A stretch of DNA of 13,035 nucleotides from the NCBI GenBank assembly GCA_002479655.1, contig DLOQ01000058.1:4273-17307 (forward strand), given 5' to 3'. Below the pieces are notes generated by a model. The model saw only the letters and a list, made by a program, of their open reading frames with translations. It searched no databases and was not told where the DNA came from. Each line of letters begins with the position of its first letter. Position 1 is the stretch's first letter. This document shows positions 1 through 7,674 of the stretch, one piece after another. This DNA is from Lachnospiraceae bacterium UBA7480 (GTDB lineage Bacteria; Bacillota; Clostridia; Lachnospirales; Lachnospiraceae). The position numbers and the translations under genes were made by a program.

Positions 1-2
1 TT

Positions 3-281
3 GCTTCTGACAGCCGGGTTTTGGATCAGTATCCTTGTGTGTGTCAAAATGATATTCCAATTGCATTTGACCGGATGTTTGAAAGACTGGAAACGGAACA
101 TTATACTTCTTCCTATGCGTATCAGATCAACGAGGGAACGGAATATTTGCTTTCCCGTGCATGTGATGCGCTGGTGAATGCAGGATGCATTTTTCGGGAA
201 GAGCAGAATTGTTTCCGAAGCCTATACGAAAACAGCGACGGCACTGCCGGAGCGCGCATCTGGGAAGAGGTGAAGGCATGA
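3..281 (+). CDS. C-terminal end of an unidentified protein, 5' partial
   Basis: The frame is open from the window edge (first full codon at 3) to a TGA at 279-281, giving about 92 residues. No start is visible inside the window; the TTG at 21 is probably internal because the frame continues upstream of it. The end of the protein reads E-N-S-D-G-T-A-G-A-R-I-W-E-E-V. This loosely recalls the D-G-x-A-x-x-R-I tail of CDP-glycerol glycerophosphotransferase-like proteins, but the resemblance is too short to name a family. The stop overlaps the start of the next gene (ATGA at 278-281), so the two are translationally coupled and probably belong to the same surface-polymer operon. Function is not assigned. 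Confidence 0.6.
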   Translation, partial: ASDSRVLDQYPCVCQNDIPIAFDRMFERLETEHYTSSYAYQINEGTEYLLSRACDALVNAGCIFREEQNCFRSLYENSDGTAGARIWEEVKA

Positions 282-1411
282 TAAAGCTAAGAAACCTTTT
301 CTATTCAGAATTGGCGGAAAAAATCAGGAGAGAGCAGAAAAACATCATTGTGTATGGGGCAGGTATGATCGGACAGATCGTGCTTCCCGATATCATAGAG
401 TGTTTCCGGTTAAAGGAATATCTTCGCTTTTATGTAGATGCGGATCCGTATAAACAGGGGAAACATATTTCCGTGAGCGGATCCGATTATGAGATTAAGG
501 ATTTAGAGTATTTAAAAGCGTATGGCCGCCAGGAGAAGAACCTGACGATTCTGATTACCAACAGTCATTTTGAACCGGTGCTCAGAAACTTGGATCAGTT
601 GGCTGAGCTGAATGGCGCAGAGGCTTATATTGTGCCAGTGATACAGCTGACGGAGCTGAAGAAGACAGTAAAACCAGCACCTGTCAGAATATCGCAGAAG
701 CCGTTGATCCCGAAAGTGATACATTATTGTTGGTTTTCCGGAAAAGAGATGCCGGATGGCTTTAAAAAATGTGTAGAAAGCTGGAGAAAATACTGTCCCG
801 ATTATGAGATCCGAAGATGGGATGAGAGCAATTACGATATAACCGGAAATTTATATATGAAGCAAGCCTACGATCATCAAAAATGGGGATTTGTTCCCGA
901 TTATGCAAGGCTTGATATTTTATTTCGCCACGGAGGGATTTACATGGATACCGATGTGGAGCTTGTAAGAAATCTGGATGAATTGCTCTATCAGGAAGCT
1001 TTCTGCGGTGTAGAAAAATGGGGGAATATCAATATGGGCGGATGCAGCGGTGCGGTTGCGGGGCATCCGATGATCCGGAAAATGCTCGAATCGCGGGAGA
1101 GTGTTTCTTTTATCAGGGAGGACGGCACTCTGAATCTGGAAACCTGCGGAGTCTACGAGACAAAACCTTTCATTGCAGAGGGAATGCGTGTTGACAATCA
1201 GGTGCAGACGGTAGGAGGCATGACCGTGTATTCATCAGATTATTTTTCGCCCTTTGACTATATGAGCGGGGAGCTGACTATGACTGCGAATACATTCTCC
1301 ATCCATCATTTTAATGGCGGATGGCTGGATGAGGGCGCCAAGGAGCAGAGGAAAAAAACACAGATGCAGTATCGGGCTGTTTTAGAAAGAATGAAGAGAG
1401 GGTGTGCCTAA
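278..1411 (+). CDS. GT32-type (OCH1-like) glycosyltransferase with N-terminal Rossmann-like domain
   Basis: A protein of 378 residues that probably transfers a sugar from a nucleotide-sugar donor during cytoplasmic assembly of a surface polysaccharide. Residues about 20-125 form a Rossmann-like domain: a strand I-I-V-Y, then G-A-G-M-I-G at 27-32, then F-Y-V-D-A-D at 51-56. From residue about 144 the catalytic domain starts with I-P-K-V-I-H-Y-C-W-F, the typical opening of the DXD sugar-binding family (Gly_transf_sug, GT32). The DXD metal and donor motif is D224-T-D226, in the context G-G-I-Y-M-D-T-D. The ATG at 278 was chosen over an upstream in-frame start at 185 because AGAGGTG (266-272) lies just before it and its ATGA overlaps the previous stop. 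Donor and acceptor cannot be read from sequence. Confidence 0.88.
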   Translation: MIKLRNLFYSELAEKIRREQKNIIVYGAGMIGQIVLPDIIECFRLKEYLRFYVDADPYKQGKHISVSGSDYEIKDLEYLKAYGRQEKNLTILITNSHFEPVLRNLDQLAELNGAEAYIVPVIQLTELKKTVKPAPVRISQKPLIPKVIHYCWFSGKEMPDGFKKCVESWRKYCPDYEIRRWDESNYDITGNLYMKQAYDHQKWGFVPDYARLDILFRHGGIYMDTDVELVRNLDELLYQEAFCGVEKWGNINMGGCSGAVAGHPMIRKMLESRESVSFIREDGTLNLETCGVYETKPFIAEGMRVDNQVQTVGGMTVYSSDYFSPFDYMSGELTMTANTFSIHHFNGGWLDEGAKEQRKKTQMQYRAVLERMKRGCA

Positions 1412-1438
1412 GAGAAACGTAAAAGGAACGGAGCAGGA

Positions 1439-2638
1439 ATGAATAAAGATTGGCAGCCGTTGATCAGCGTTATTATTCCTATATATAATGCAGAACGGTT
1501 TTTACAACAGTGTATAGAGAGCGTAATTGGTCAGACTTATCAAAATCTTGAGATTATTTTGGTGGATGACGGATCGACAGATCAAAGTCCCGCATTGTGT
1601 GATGATTATGCGGCCACAGATCAAAGAATTCAGGTGATTCACAAAAAAAATGAAGGGTTGGTACGGACCAGGAAAACAGGTGTTTCCCACGCGACAGGAG
1701 AGTATATAACTTATATCGATGCAGATGACTGGATCGATCCGGATGCCTATGAAACTATTCTGAAGAAAATGGGAGCGCAGGATGCGGACATGGTTCTGTA
1801 CGGATTGGTGGAAGAATACGAAGACGGTTCTGTGGAAAAAGAAAATCTGTTGGCGGAAGGATACTATGCAGAGGAGGCAATCATAAAAAAGATTTATCCG
1901 CAGATGCTCTGTGGTGATGTTTTTTTTCGCTTTGGCATTTTACCTAATCTGGTCTGTAAGCTGATCAGACAGGATGTGCTTAAGAAGGTACAGCCTATGG
2001 TCAGCGATGAAGTAGAACTGGGAGAGGATGCGGACTGTACGTTTCAAATGCTGTTGCAGTGCAAAGATATACAGATTGTGCGTTTTGCCCCCTATCATTA
2101 TCGAAAAAGACCGGATTCCATGATGGGGCAGGATACAGAATTTGAGCAGATCAGAACTCTGTACAGGGACTTAAAAAGAGCCTTTGAACAGAGCTGCGAA
2201 CGGGAGAAGTTGATGTCCCAGTTGTATCAGTATTTTTTGTTTGTTATGTTTTTGAAATCGGCGGAACGTTTTGCCGGATGGGAAGCTTTTGATTCTTACT
2301 TTTCGGGGAAACATATTGTCTTATATGGAGCGGGGGGCTTCGGACAGAAAATTTATTATCTGATCACAGAGACAAAATTGGGAGAGATATGCCTGTGGGC
2401 GGATCAAAGATATTCGGTATATCAGGAACTTGGTCTTCCGGTGAGCAGCCCGGAAGAAATAGCAGACTGTGGATATGACAGTATTTTTATAGCGGTTTTA
2501 GACACGCAGGTATGTGAAAAGATAACGGAAAATCTTAAAAAAATGGGTGTTAGTGAAGAGAAGATAAGTTATATAAAACCTGATGAAAGGTATGTGAAGA
2601 TGCTTTTACAAATTTTGGATGCCCAGGAGACGGAATGA
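1439..2638 (+). CDS. GT2 glycosyltransferase with C-terminal Rossmann-like domain
   Basis: A 399-residue family 2 (GT-A fold) glycosyltransferase. The N-terminal half starts with L-I-S-V-I-I-P-I-Y-N (8-17), has the nucleotide-binding V-D-D-G-S-T-D (42-48), and the DXD-type metal site D94-A-D-D. After a linker comes a C-terminal Rossmann-like domain: H-I-V-L-Y-G-A-G-G-F-G-Q with its glycine loop at 297-302, an L-W-A-D strand end, S-S-P-E-E-I, and I-F-I-A-V-L-D. A ribosome site GGAGCAGG (1430-1437) precedes the ATG. The gap to the GT32 gene is 27 bases, and the stop overlaps the next start (ATGA at 2635). No membrane segment is obvious, so it is likely cytoplasmic or peripheral. The added domain does not belong to the GT2 fold itself; its role is unknown. 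Confidence 0.9.
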   Translation: MNKDWQPLISVIIPIYNAERFLQQCIESVIGQTYQNLEIILVDDGSTDQSPALCDDYAATDQRIQVIHKKNEGLVRTRKTGVSHATGEYITYIDADDWIDPDAYETILKKMGAQDADMVLYGLVEEYEDGSVEKENLLAEGYYAEEAIIKKIYPQMLCGDVFFRFGILPNLVCKLIRQDVLKKVQPMVSDEVELGEDADCTFQMLLQCKDIQIVRFAPYHYRKRPDSMMGQDTEFEQIRTLYRDLKRAFEQSCEREKLMSQLYQYFLFVMFLKSAERFAGWEAFDSYFSGKHIVLYGAGGFGQKIYYLITETKLGEICLWADQRYSVYQELGLPVSSPEEIADCGYDSIFIAVLDTQVCEKITENLKKMGVSEEKISYIKPDERYVKMLLQILDAQETE

Positions 2639-3099
2639 CGATGAACACAGATAAGGCAGAAAAAGAAAAGGCTCCTGTAGTCAGTATTGTTATGCCGGTT
2701 TTTAACGGAGAAAAATATTTACGGGAGGCAGTTGACAGTGTACTTCGGCAGAACTTTGCAGATTGGAAATTGATTCTGGTGAATGACTGCTCCACGGACG
2801 CAACGCCCGTAATCATGGAAGAATATCAGGCAAAGGACGGGCGCATTCGGATTATCCATAATGAAACGAATCAAAAATTGCCCCGATCATTAAACATTGG
2901 TTTTGACCACGCGAGGGGCAGATACTTTACATGGACATCGGATGACAACAGATATAAACCGCAGGCTTTGAGTGAGATGTTTTCCCATCTGGAGGGAAAC
3001 GCAGATATCGGATTGGTGTATGCAGATATGGATTACATAGACTCTAATCTCCCGAAATTTTATACACAGGCAACTTGGAACAGATACCTAAACCATTGA
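2635..3099 (+). pseudogene. Truncated GT2 glycosyltransferase (N-terminal part only)
   Basis: The frame codes 154 residues. The first about 138 are a normal start of a family 2 glycosyltransferase: V-V-S-I-V-M-P-V-F-N, then L-V-N-D-C-S-T-D, then W-T-S-D-D-N as the DXD region, and G-L-V-Y-A-D-M-D-Y-I-D. Family members are usually 250 residues or more. After about residue 141 the sequence loses the family pattern and ends L-P-K-F-Y-T-Q... at a TAA/TGA-rich stretch next to a transposase relic. The acceptor-binding half is therefore missing, and the product is very probably inactive. Start: ATG at 2635 overlaps the previous stop; a second in-frame ATG lies at 2641. Insertion of a mobile element followed by deletion is the likely cause. 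Confidence 0.8.
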
Positions 3100-3127
3100 A
3101 AAATACAGGATTTTTTGACATTTTTTC

Positions 3128-3156
3128 TTTACAAAATAGTGTATAAATGATATAAT
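3128..3156 (+). promoter_or_regulatory. Strong extended -10 promoter inside the insertion scar
   Basis: A -35 box TTTACA (3128-3133) is separated by exactly 17 bases from a consensus -10 TATAAT (3151-3156), with an extended -10 TG at 3148-3149. A second possible -35, TTGACA at 3115-3120, is too far away for the same -10. It probably drove the transposase gene. Now it points across the relic toward the GT2 gene at 3821. This is a sequence match only; activity is inferred. Confidence 0.7.
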
Positions 3157-3178
3157 ATGAAAGTAGATATTATACACT
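3138..3178 (+). repeat. 9-bp inverted repeat overlapping the relic promoter
   Basis: AGTGTATAA (3138-3146) and its exact reverse complement TTATACACT (3170-3178) are 23 bases apart and straddle the -10 box and likely transcription start. The pair could be an operator, a binding site for the lost transposase, or a leader hairpin. The repeat is seen directly; the role is a guess. Confidence 0.6.
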
Positions 3179-3184
3179 GTTTTT

Positions 3185-3587
3185 TGGAGAGCAACGTATT
3201 CGTCATATGTCTATGTCAAAAATCCAAATGGAAAAACCCATGTCTATGAAAACACCACATACTGGGACAAAGGGTCAAAAATCTGTAAACACCGCCGCAG
3301 AAGCATTGGGCATCTTGATCCTGATACCGGAGAGATAGTCTCCAACTATCGGAAGGGCGATAAACAGTCGGAAAATATGTCTGCCAATGCCTCAGAATAA
3401 CCTCAAAAAAGACCTCGACATGAAAAGGATATGGATGCACTCCGCGACAGCAATGGAGGGGCGGATATTTATCTGGTTCATATCGTTGCTCATCTCAGCC
3501 CGGCTGAAGCAGGTAATGAATGAAGCAGGTTGGTTCAAGGAACATGACTTACAAGAAATCCCTGCACATCATTATGTAAAAGTGTAA
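3185..3587 (+). pseudogene. Transposase relic, IS1634/IS4-like, internally deleted
   Basis: Two pieces of one transposase gene remain. The first (frame from about 3185, stop at 3398-3400) has no usable start codon and reads Y-V-Y-V-K-N-P-N-G-K-T-H-V-Y-E, then Y-W-D-K, R-R-S-I-G-H-L-D-P-D-T-G-E. This matches the N-terminal pattern I know from clostridial IS1634-type transposases. The second (3387-3587, another frame) reads M-H-S-A-T-A-M-E-G-R-I-F-I-W-F-I-S-L, typical of the C-terminal part of the same family. The several hundred residues between them, including the DDE catalytic core, are gone, so the element cannot move by itself. A ribosome-site-like GGAGAG lies at 3186-3191. Clear terminal inverted repeats or target duplications were not found. 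The family assignment is from memory of motifs. Confidence 0.7.
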
Positions 3588-3598
3588 AGGTCGAGAAT

Positions 3599-3616
3599 AT
3601 ATAATCCGGATTATAT
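3599..3616. repeat. Perfect 18-bp palindrome
   Basis: ATATAATCC joined directly to its reverse complement GGATTATAT. It lies 12 bases after the transposase relic's last stop codon. It could be part of a mobile-element end or a protein-binding site; it has no loop and no T-run, so it is not a terminator. Confidence 0.5.
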
Positions 3617-3628
3617 TTCATTATATAA

Positions 3629-3802
3629 TTTGAAAAAGATGATTTGGCAATGGAGACCTTTAACTTTGAAAATGGTCATAAATTGGCTGCCTATGAAAAC
3701 AAACAGACGGATTTATATAACACGAATGATGAGCTGATAGAGGATGAAAAAATGGAAAAACGTATATTTTCGCGGATTAAATCAGATATAACGGGTTTTT
3801 AG
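3629..3802 (+). pseudogene. C-terminal fragment of a disrupted gene, possibly the truncated GT2
   Basis: An open frame of 57 residues follows directly after an in-frame TAA (3626-3628) and ends with TAG at 3800-3802. The codon pattern looks like real coding sequence: F-E-K-D-D-L-A-M-E-T-F-N-F-E-N-G near the start, K-M-E-K-R-I-F-S-R-I-K-S-D-I-T-G-F at the end. It has no good ribosome site; the first in-frame ATG is at 3650. It is best explained as the 3' tail of the gene broken by the mobile element, perhaps the GT2 that starts at 2635, but the join cannot be proven because the middle is missing. It could also be the tail of a different deleted gene. Confidence 0.4.
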
Positions 3803-3820
3803 GATGGAAACAGGAGAGTT

Positions 3821-4978
3821 ATGAGTGGGCTATTAATCAGCGTTATTGTGGCGGTATATAATATTGAAAATTATATAGAGAAATGTGTTATCAGCATCTG
3901 TAATCAAACATACCGTAATTTGGAGATCATACTGGTGGATGATGGCTCCACAGATTCATCAGGGGAAATTTGCGATAAATTGGCAGGAATGGATGACAGA
4001 ATTAAGGTGATTCATCAAAAGAACGGCGGATTGGTGAAATGCAGAAAAGCAGGCTTGCAGGAAGCGGTCGGAGAACTCATAGGATTTGTTGACGGGGATG
4101 ATTATCTGGAACCGGATATGTATGAGCGGATGAGCCTTCATATGGGACAATACCATGCAGATCTTTTACATACAGGTTCCATTATTAATGGCGTAAAGAG
4201 AATACCGAAGTTTGTCAATATTGAGATTACGGATGCCAATGCGGAAAAATATATCAATCAATATGTTTTTGACCTGAATAATGAAGAGAGAATTTTGCCG
4301 AGTATTTGGTCAAAATTATTTAAAAGGGAATTGATTGTGAAATGTTATGACAGGGTTCCAGATGAATGCTCCATGGGAGAAGATATGATCTGCCTGTTAT
4401 ATTGTATGAGCGGTTCTCTCAGGCTGGTCAGCATGGAAGAAGCTTTTTATCACTATACATACAGACCGCAATCTATTATGAACCACACAACCGATGATTA
4501 TTATCTAAAGAAAATCAATCTGATTACTACTATCAAAAAGACGGTGCGGGAATTAGGAACCAATAATGGTATTTCTAAAGAAGCAGATATGTATTTCAGG
4601 CAGGAATTGCTTTCGGGATTAAGAAAAAATGCAAAAAATAAGTTTTCCATCCAGCAGTTTGCGTTAAGAGATGTGAAAAGGTTTGAGAATAAGAAGATTA
4701 TACTTTACGGAGCCGGGGCGGTGGGGCAGGATTATTATGCACAGTTAATGCGTACCGGGATTTGCCATATTACACTGTGGGTAGACAAAAATTACGAAAA
4801 CTGTCTGTTCGATGAGTGTCGGGTGTATTCTCCTGAAGAAATAAAGCAAACGCCATGCGATTTGGTTTTGACTGCGGTTCTGGATAGATGTATTGCGGAA
4901 AATATAATTTCGGAAATCAATCAAATGGGAATACCAAATGAAAAAATAGTATGGGAAAAACCGGTTTATTTATCCTGA
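3821..4978 (+). CDS. GT2 glycosyltransferase with C-terminal Rossmann-like domain (paralogue of 1439-2638)
   Basis: A 385-residue family 2 glycosyltransferase with the same layout as the gene at 1439. L-I-S-V-I-V-A-V-Y-N opens the GT-A domain, V-D-D-G-S-T-D is at 39-45, and the metal-binding D91-G-D-D follows. The C-terminal domain has I-I-L-Y-G-A-G-A-V-G-Q with its glycine loop at 297-302, T-L-W-V-D-K-N, Y-S-P-E-E-I and L-T-A-V-L-D. The glycine loop falls at the same residue number in both paralogues, so the fusion predates their duplication. AGGAGAG (3812-3818) lies two bases before the ATG. Transcription may start in the relic promoter at 3128-3156. Sequence differences in the acceptor half suggest it adds a different sugar or linkage than its paralogue. 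Confidence 0.9.
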   Translation: MSGLLISVIVAVYNIENYIEKCVISICNQTYRNLEIILVDDGSTDSSGEICDKLAGMDDRIKVIHQKNGGLVKCRKAGLQEAVGELIGFVDGDDYLEPDMYERMSLHMGQYHADLLHTGSIINGVKRIPKFVNIEITDANAEKYINQYVFDLNNEERILPSIWSKLFKRELIVKCYDRVPDECSMGEDMICLLYCMSGSLRLVSMEEAFYHYTYRPQSIMNHTTDDYYLKKINLITTIKKTVRELGTNNGISKEADMYFRQELLSGLRKNAKNKFSIQQFALRDVKRFENKKIILYGAGAVGQDYYAQLMRTGICHITLWVDKNYENCLFDECRVYSPEEIKQTPCDLVLTAVLDRCIAENIISEINQMGIPNEKIVWEKPVYLS

Positions 4979-5017
4979 TGTTGAAGAAAAGTTTTTGGAA
5001 AGGAAACGATAGAAACC

Positions 5018-6286
5018 ATGATAGAAAAATATGCTATTTTTGGGATCGGATATGTTGGAAAATGGTTTGTTTTGGAGATTGGAATAGAAAAAGTTGGGAT
5101 TATTATAGACAATAACGAAAACCTGTGGGGGCAAAAGTGGAATGATATATTAATTGTTTCATTGGAGCAGTATCTTGCCATGAAACAAAGCCGTGAAATT
5201 GTCATTACAGCGGTGAAAAATATTGACAGTATATGTGCGCAATTGACAGAACATGGAATAGAAAACTATTTTTTTTATCCGGAAATCTGGTTAAGGCATA
5301 AATTAAAAGATTTTAACAGGAAAGAGAAGACAATATTTTTGATGAATGTTCATTCCTATACAAATGGGGGAGATCGGTTCATTACCTATGCCGAAAAGTT
5401 TTTTTTGAATCAATATTTTAGCGATTATCAGATAATTTTGATCCCGGCGTTTATTTGTGGAGAAAGAAGCGTCTGTTTACAGTCATATATCAGGAAGGAG
5501 GATATTTTGCTTATATCGGGCGGCGGTTATCTGGGGAATTTGTGGATGGAAAACGGAGAACAGAACGTAAGACGAATTATAGAGTCTTTTCCGGAAAATC
5601 GTATTGTTATTATGCCACAGACGCTTTACTTTACTGACGATAAAGACGGGGAAACAGAAAAAAAGCGGTCCGTGGAAATCTATAAAAAGAATAAAAATCT
5701 GATTATCTGTTTAAGAGACGAGCGGTCATTTGCCTTGGCCGGAGTGCTTTTTGGGGAAAACAGGTGCGAATATATTCCGGATATGACTTTTTGTTTGTCA
5801 TTTTCGGAAAAGCAGAATAGAAAAGATGTTTTGGTTTGTTTCAGAGAGGATAAAGAGAGTATCCTGACTACTGCAGAAAGAAGGAAGATTTTATGCAGTC
5901 TGGATGAATGGGAAGTTAACTGCAGACAGATGAAAATGGAAATACCTGAACTGGTAAGCGAAGAGTCTGTCGATACCCTGATTTTGAAAAAAATAGAGGC
6001 TGTTCAAAGCAGTCGGCTCGTAATCACAGATAGACTGCACTGTATGATGATGTGTTTGGTGACAGGTACGCCGTGTATTGTTTTTGACAATCTGTCAGGA
6101 AAGATAAAGGGAACCTATGCGTTATGTGGAAATAATGCCCATATTAAGTATGTGGAAAACGGTATGCAGGCGATGAAATGGATTAAGGATTTTCTGTCTG
6201 AAGATAAAAGGTATCAATATAATGCAGAACCAGTAAATGACTGGTTTCAAAAATTGAAGGAAGTAATAGCGGGTGAGCAAAATTGA
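5018..6286 (+). CDS. Polysaccharide pyruvyl transferase with N-terminal Rossmann-like domain
   Basis: A 422-residue protein. Residues about 1-100 form a Rossmann-like module: Y-A-I-F-G-I-G-Y-V-G with its loop at 9-14, I-I-I-D-N-N-E-N, then I-V-I-T-A-V-K-N. From about 108 the protein matches the polysaccharide pyruvyl transferase family (PF04230): N-G-G-D-R-F-I-T-Y-A-E, G-G-G-Y-L-G-N (168-174), R-D-E-R-S-F (233-238), and the family-defining T-D-R-L-H-C (337-342). The family transfers pyruvate from phosphoenolpyruvate onto a sugar hydroxyl as a ketal, giving the polymer negative charge; some relatives do other transfers. The ATG at 5018 is preceded by GGAAAGGA (4998-5005). Its stop overlaps the next gene's TTG (TTGA at 6283-6286). 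The enzyme is likely cytoplasmic, acting on a lipid-linked repeat unit. Confidence 0.87.
   Translation: MIEKYAIFGIGYVGKWFVLEIGIEKVGIIIDNNENLWGQKWNDILIVSLEQYLAMKQSREIVITAVKNIDSICAQLTEHGIENYFFYPEIWLRHKLKDFNRKEKTIFLMNVHSYTNGGDRFITYAEKFFLNQYFSDYQIILIPAFICGERSVCLQSYIRKEDILLISGGGYLGNLWMENGEQNVRRIIESFPENRIVIMPQTLYFTDDKDGETEKKRSVEIYKKNKNLIICLRDERSFALAGVLFGENRCEYIPDMTFCLSFSEKQNRKDVLVCFREDKESILTTAERRKILCSLDEWEVNCRQMKMEIPELVSEESVDTLILKKIEAVQSSRLVITDRLHCMMMCLVTGTPCIVFDNLSGKIKGTYALCGNNAHIKYVENGMQAMKWIKDFLSEDKRYQYNAEPVNDWFQKLKEVIAGEQN
6271..6277 (+). promoter_or_regulatory. Ribosome binding site supporting the TTG start at 6283
   Basis: GGGTGAG lies five bases before the TTG. The next in-frame ATG (6340-6342) falls inside the first strand and glycine loop of the N-terminal domain, so it would destroy the fold. 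This decides for the unusual TTG start. Confidence 0.55.
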
Positions 6287-7674
6287 AGACAAACAGTTAT
6301 CATGAAGCTGTAAGTGAAAAGCAGAAAATCGGAATATGGGGAATGAGCGATTACTTATACAATGTGATCGATAAAATTGATCCTGATTTGACCATTTGCG
6401 GCATATGCGACCAAAATCCGGAAAAACATGGAATAAAGATTTGTTACGGGGCGGTGGAGTTTTGCTGTATATCTCCCGAAGAACTGCTGGCACAGGGGGT
6501 ACAAATGATTATGGTGGCAACGCGCTCCATGAATGTTGTCAGGGAAATTGAAGAAAGGGTGGCTGATGCCTGTATAGGCATCTGTCATATCCGCGAGGCG
6601 ATAAGCGCCTATAAGGAAGAGTGGGAAAAACGGAGTATTGAAAAATATGACGTGGCAATGGGAAATGTGACAGAGCCGGAAGAAACAGGGAAAGTGAAGT
6701 GTTTTATCAATCTGACGGTTCCTATCAGTTTTTGCAATTTACAATGCTCGTATTGCTATGTGGGACAGCACAAAGACTTTTATGAAAAGAAGCCCGTTTT
6801 GTATTCTACAGAGTTTATTAGAAGGGCTTTGTCAAGAAAACGAATCGGGGGAAGCGCACTTCTGAATTTTTGCGGAAGCGGAGAAACATTTTTGTGCAGA
6901 CAGTTGGTTGACATAATTGAGGCGCTTCTGGACGAGGGGCATTACATTTCAATTATTACCAATGCACTTATTGAGGAACCCGTAAAAAGATTACTGTCAC
7001 ACCGTCGCAGTGATCGTCTTTTCTTTAAGTGTTCGTTTCACTATATGGAACTGAAGGAGAAGGGGCTGTTGGAGAAATACAGCGGGGTTGTAAAGCTGAT
7101 CCAAGAATCGCCTGCTTCCTTTTCTGTTGAGATTGTTCCGCATGATGAACTGATACCATGTATAGATGAAATGAAAGAATTTTGCCTTGCGCATTTTGGT
7201 GCATTGCCGCATGTTACCGTAGCCAGAGATGAGGAGACGGATGGCGAGCCGATTCTGACTAAAATGTCTATGGAGGATTACAGGAAAATCTGGGGGATGT
7301 TTGATTCGGAATTGTTTGCGGTAAAGATGAGACATCAGACAAAGGAGCAGAAAGCATGTATTGCAGGACAGGGCACCTTTATCATGGATTTGGAGCATGG
7401 CGGCAGAATATTCTGTCCGAATAATGGTCGTTTGGACAATATATATTCTGATATTTCCACGCCGATCACCTATAAGTCTATCGGACATGGATGCCATAGT
7501 TGTTACTGCATAAACAGCCACGCATATTTAACTTTGGGAATGATACCGGAAGTGAAAGAGAGTACCTATTATGATGTGAGAAACAGGCAATGCGCAGATG
7601 GGTCAAATTGGGTTAAGAGTACGTTGCAGAAGATTATGGAACAAAGAATCTGTGAAAATATTGAGGAAATATGA
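6283..7674 (+). CDS. Radical SAM protein with C-terminal Cys cluster and N-terminal Rossmann-like domain
   Basis: A 463-residue protein. Residues about 14-110 form the Rossmann-like module seen in its neighbours, but with a changed loop: K-I-G-I-W-G-M-S-D-Y-L instead of GxGxxG. It is followed by I-C-D-Q-N-P-E-K-H-G and S-P-E-E-L-L. The radical SAM core has the 4Fe-4S motif C151-N-L-Q-C155-S-Y-C158, an F-C-G-S-G-E-T-F-L strand in place of the usual GGEP, and I-S-I-I-T-N-A-L. The C-terminal part has further cysteines at 359, 378, 404, 407 and 409, resembling a SPASM-type auxiliary cluster. Such enzymes start radical chemistry from S-adenosylmethionine; the substrate is unknown, a sugar or lipid-linked sugar being plausible from context. 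It starts at TTG inside the previous stop, and its own stop overlaps the next ATG (ATGA at 7671). Confidence 0.85.
   Translation: MKTNSYHEAVSEKQKIGIWGMSDYLYNVIDKIDPDLTICGICDQNPEKHGIKICYGAVEFCCISPEELLAQGVQMIMVATRSMNVVREIEERVADACIGICHIREAISAYKEEWEKRSIEKYDVAMGNVTEPEETGKVKCFINLTVPISFCNLQCSYCYVGQHKDFYEKKPVLYSTEFIRRALSRKRIGGSALLNFCGSGETFLCRQLVDIIEALLDEGHYISIITNALIEEPVKRLLSHRRSDRLFFKCSFHYMELKEKGLLEKYSGVVKLIQESPASFSVEIVPHDELIPCIDEMKEFCLAHFGALPHVTVARDEETDGEPILTKMSMEDYRKIWGMFDSELFAVKMRHQTKEQKACIAGQGTFIMDLEHGGRIFCPNNGRLDNIYSDISTPITYKSIGHGCHSCYCINSHAYLTLGMIPEVKESTYYDVRNRQCADGSNWVKSTLQKIMEQRICENIEEI

Noticed and set aside
185..277. Longer start for the GT32 gene at 185
   Set aside because: The extra 31 residues overlap the previous gene in another frame; the ATG at 278 has a good ribosome site and a coupled ATGA overlap.
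3216..3440. Minus-strand 74-residue frame across the transposase relic
   Set aside because: The plus frame matches transposase motifs, so this is its shadow.
6122..7521. Minus-strand frames at 6122-6493 and 6997-7521
   Set aside because: They lie opposite the pyruvyl transferase and radical SAM genes and show no recognisable domain or ribosome site.
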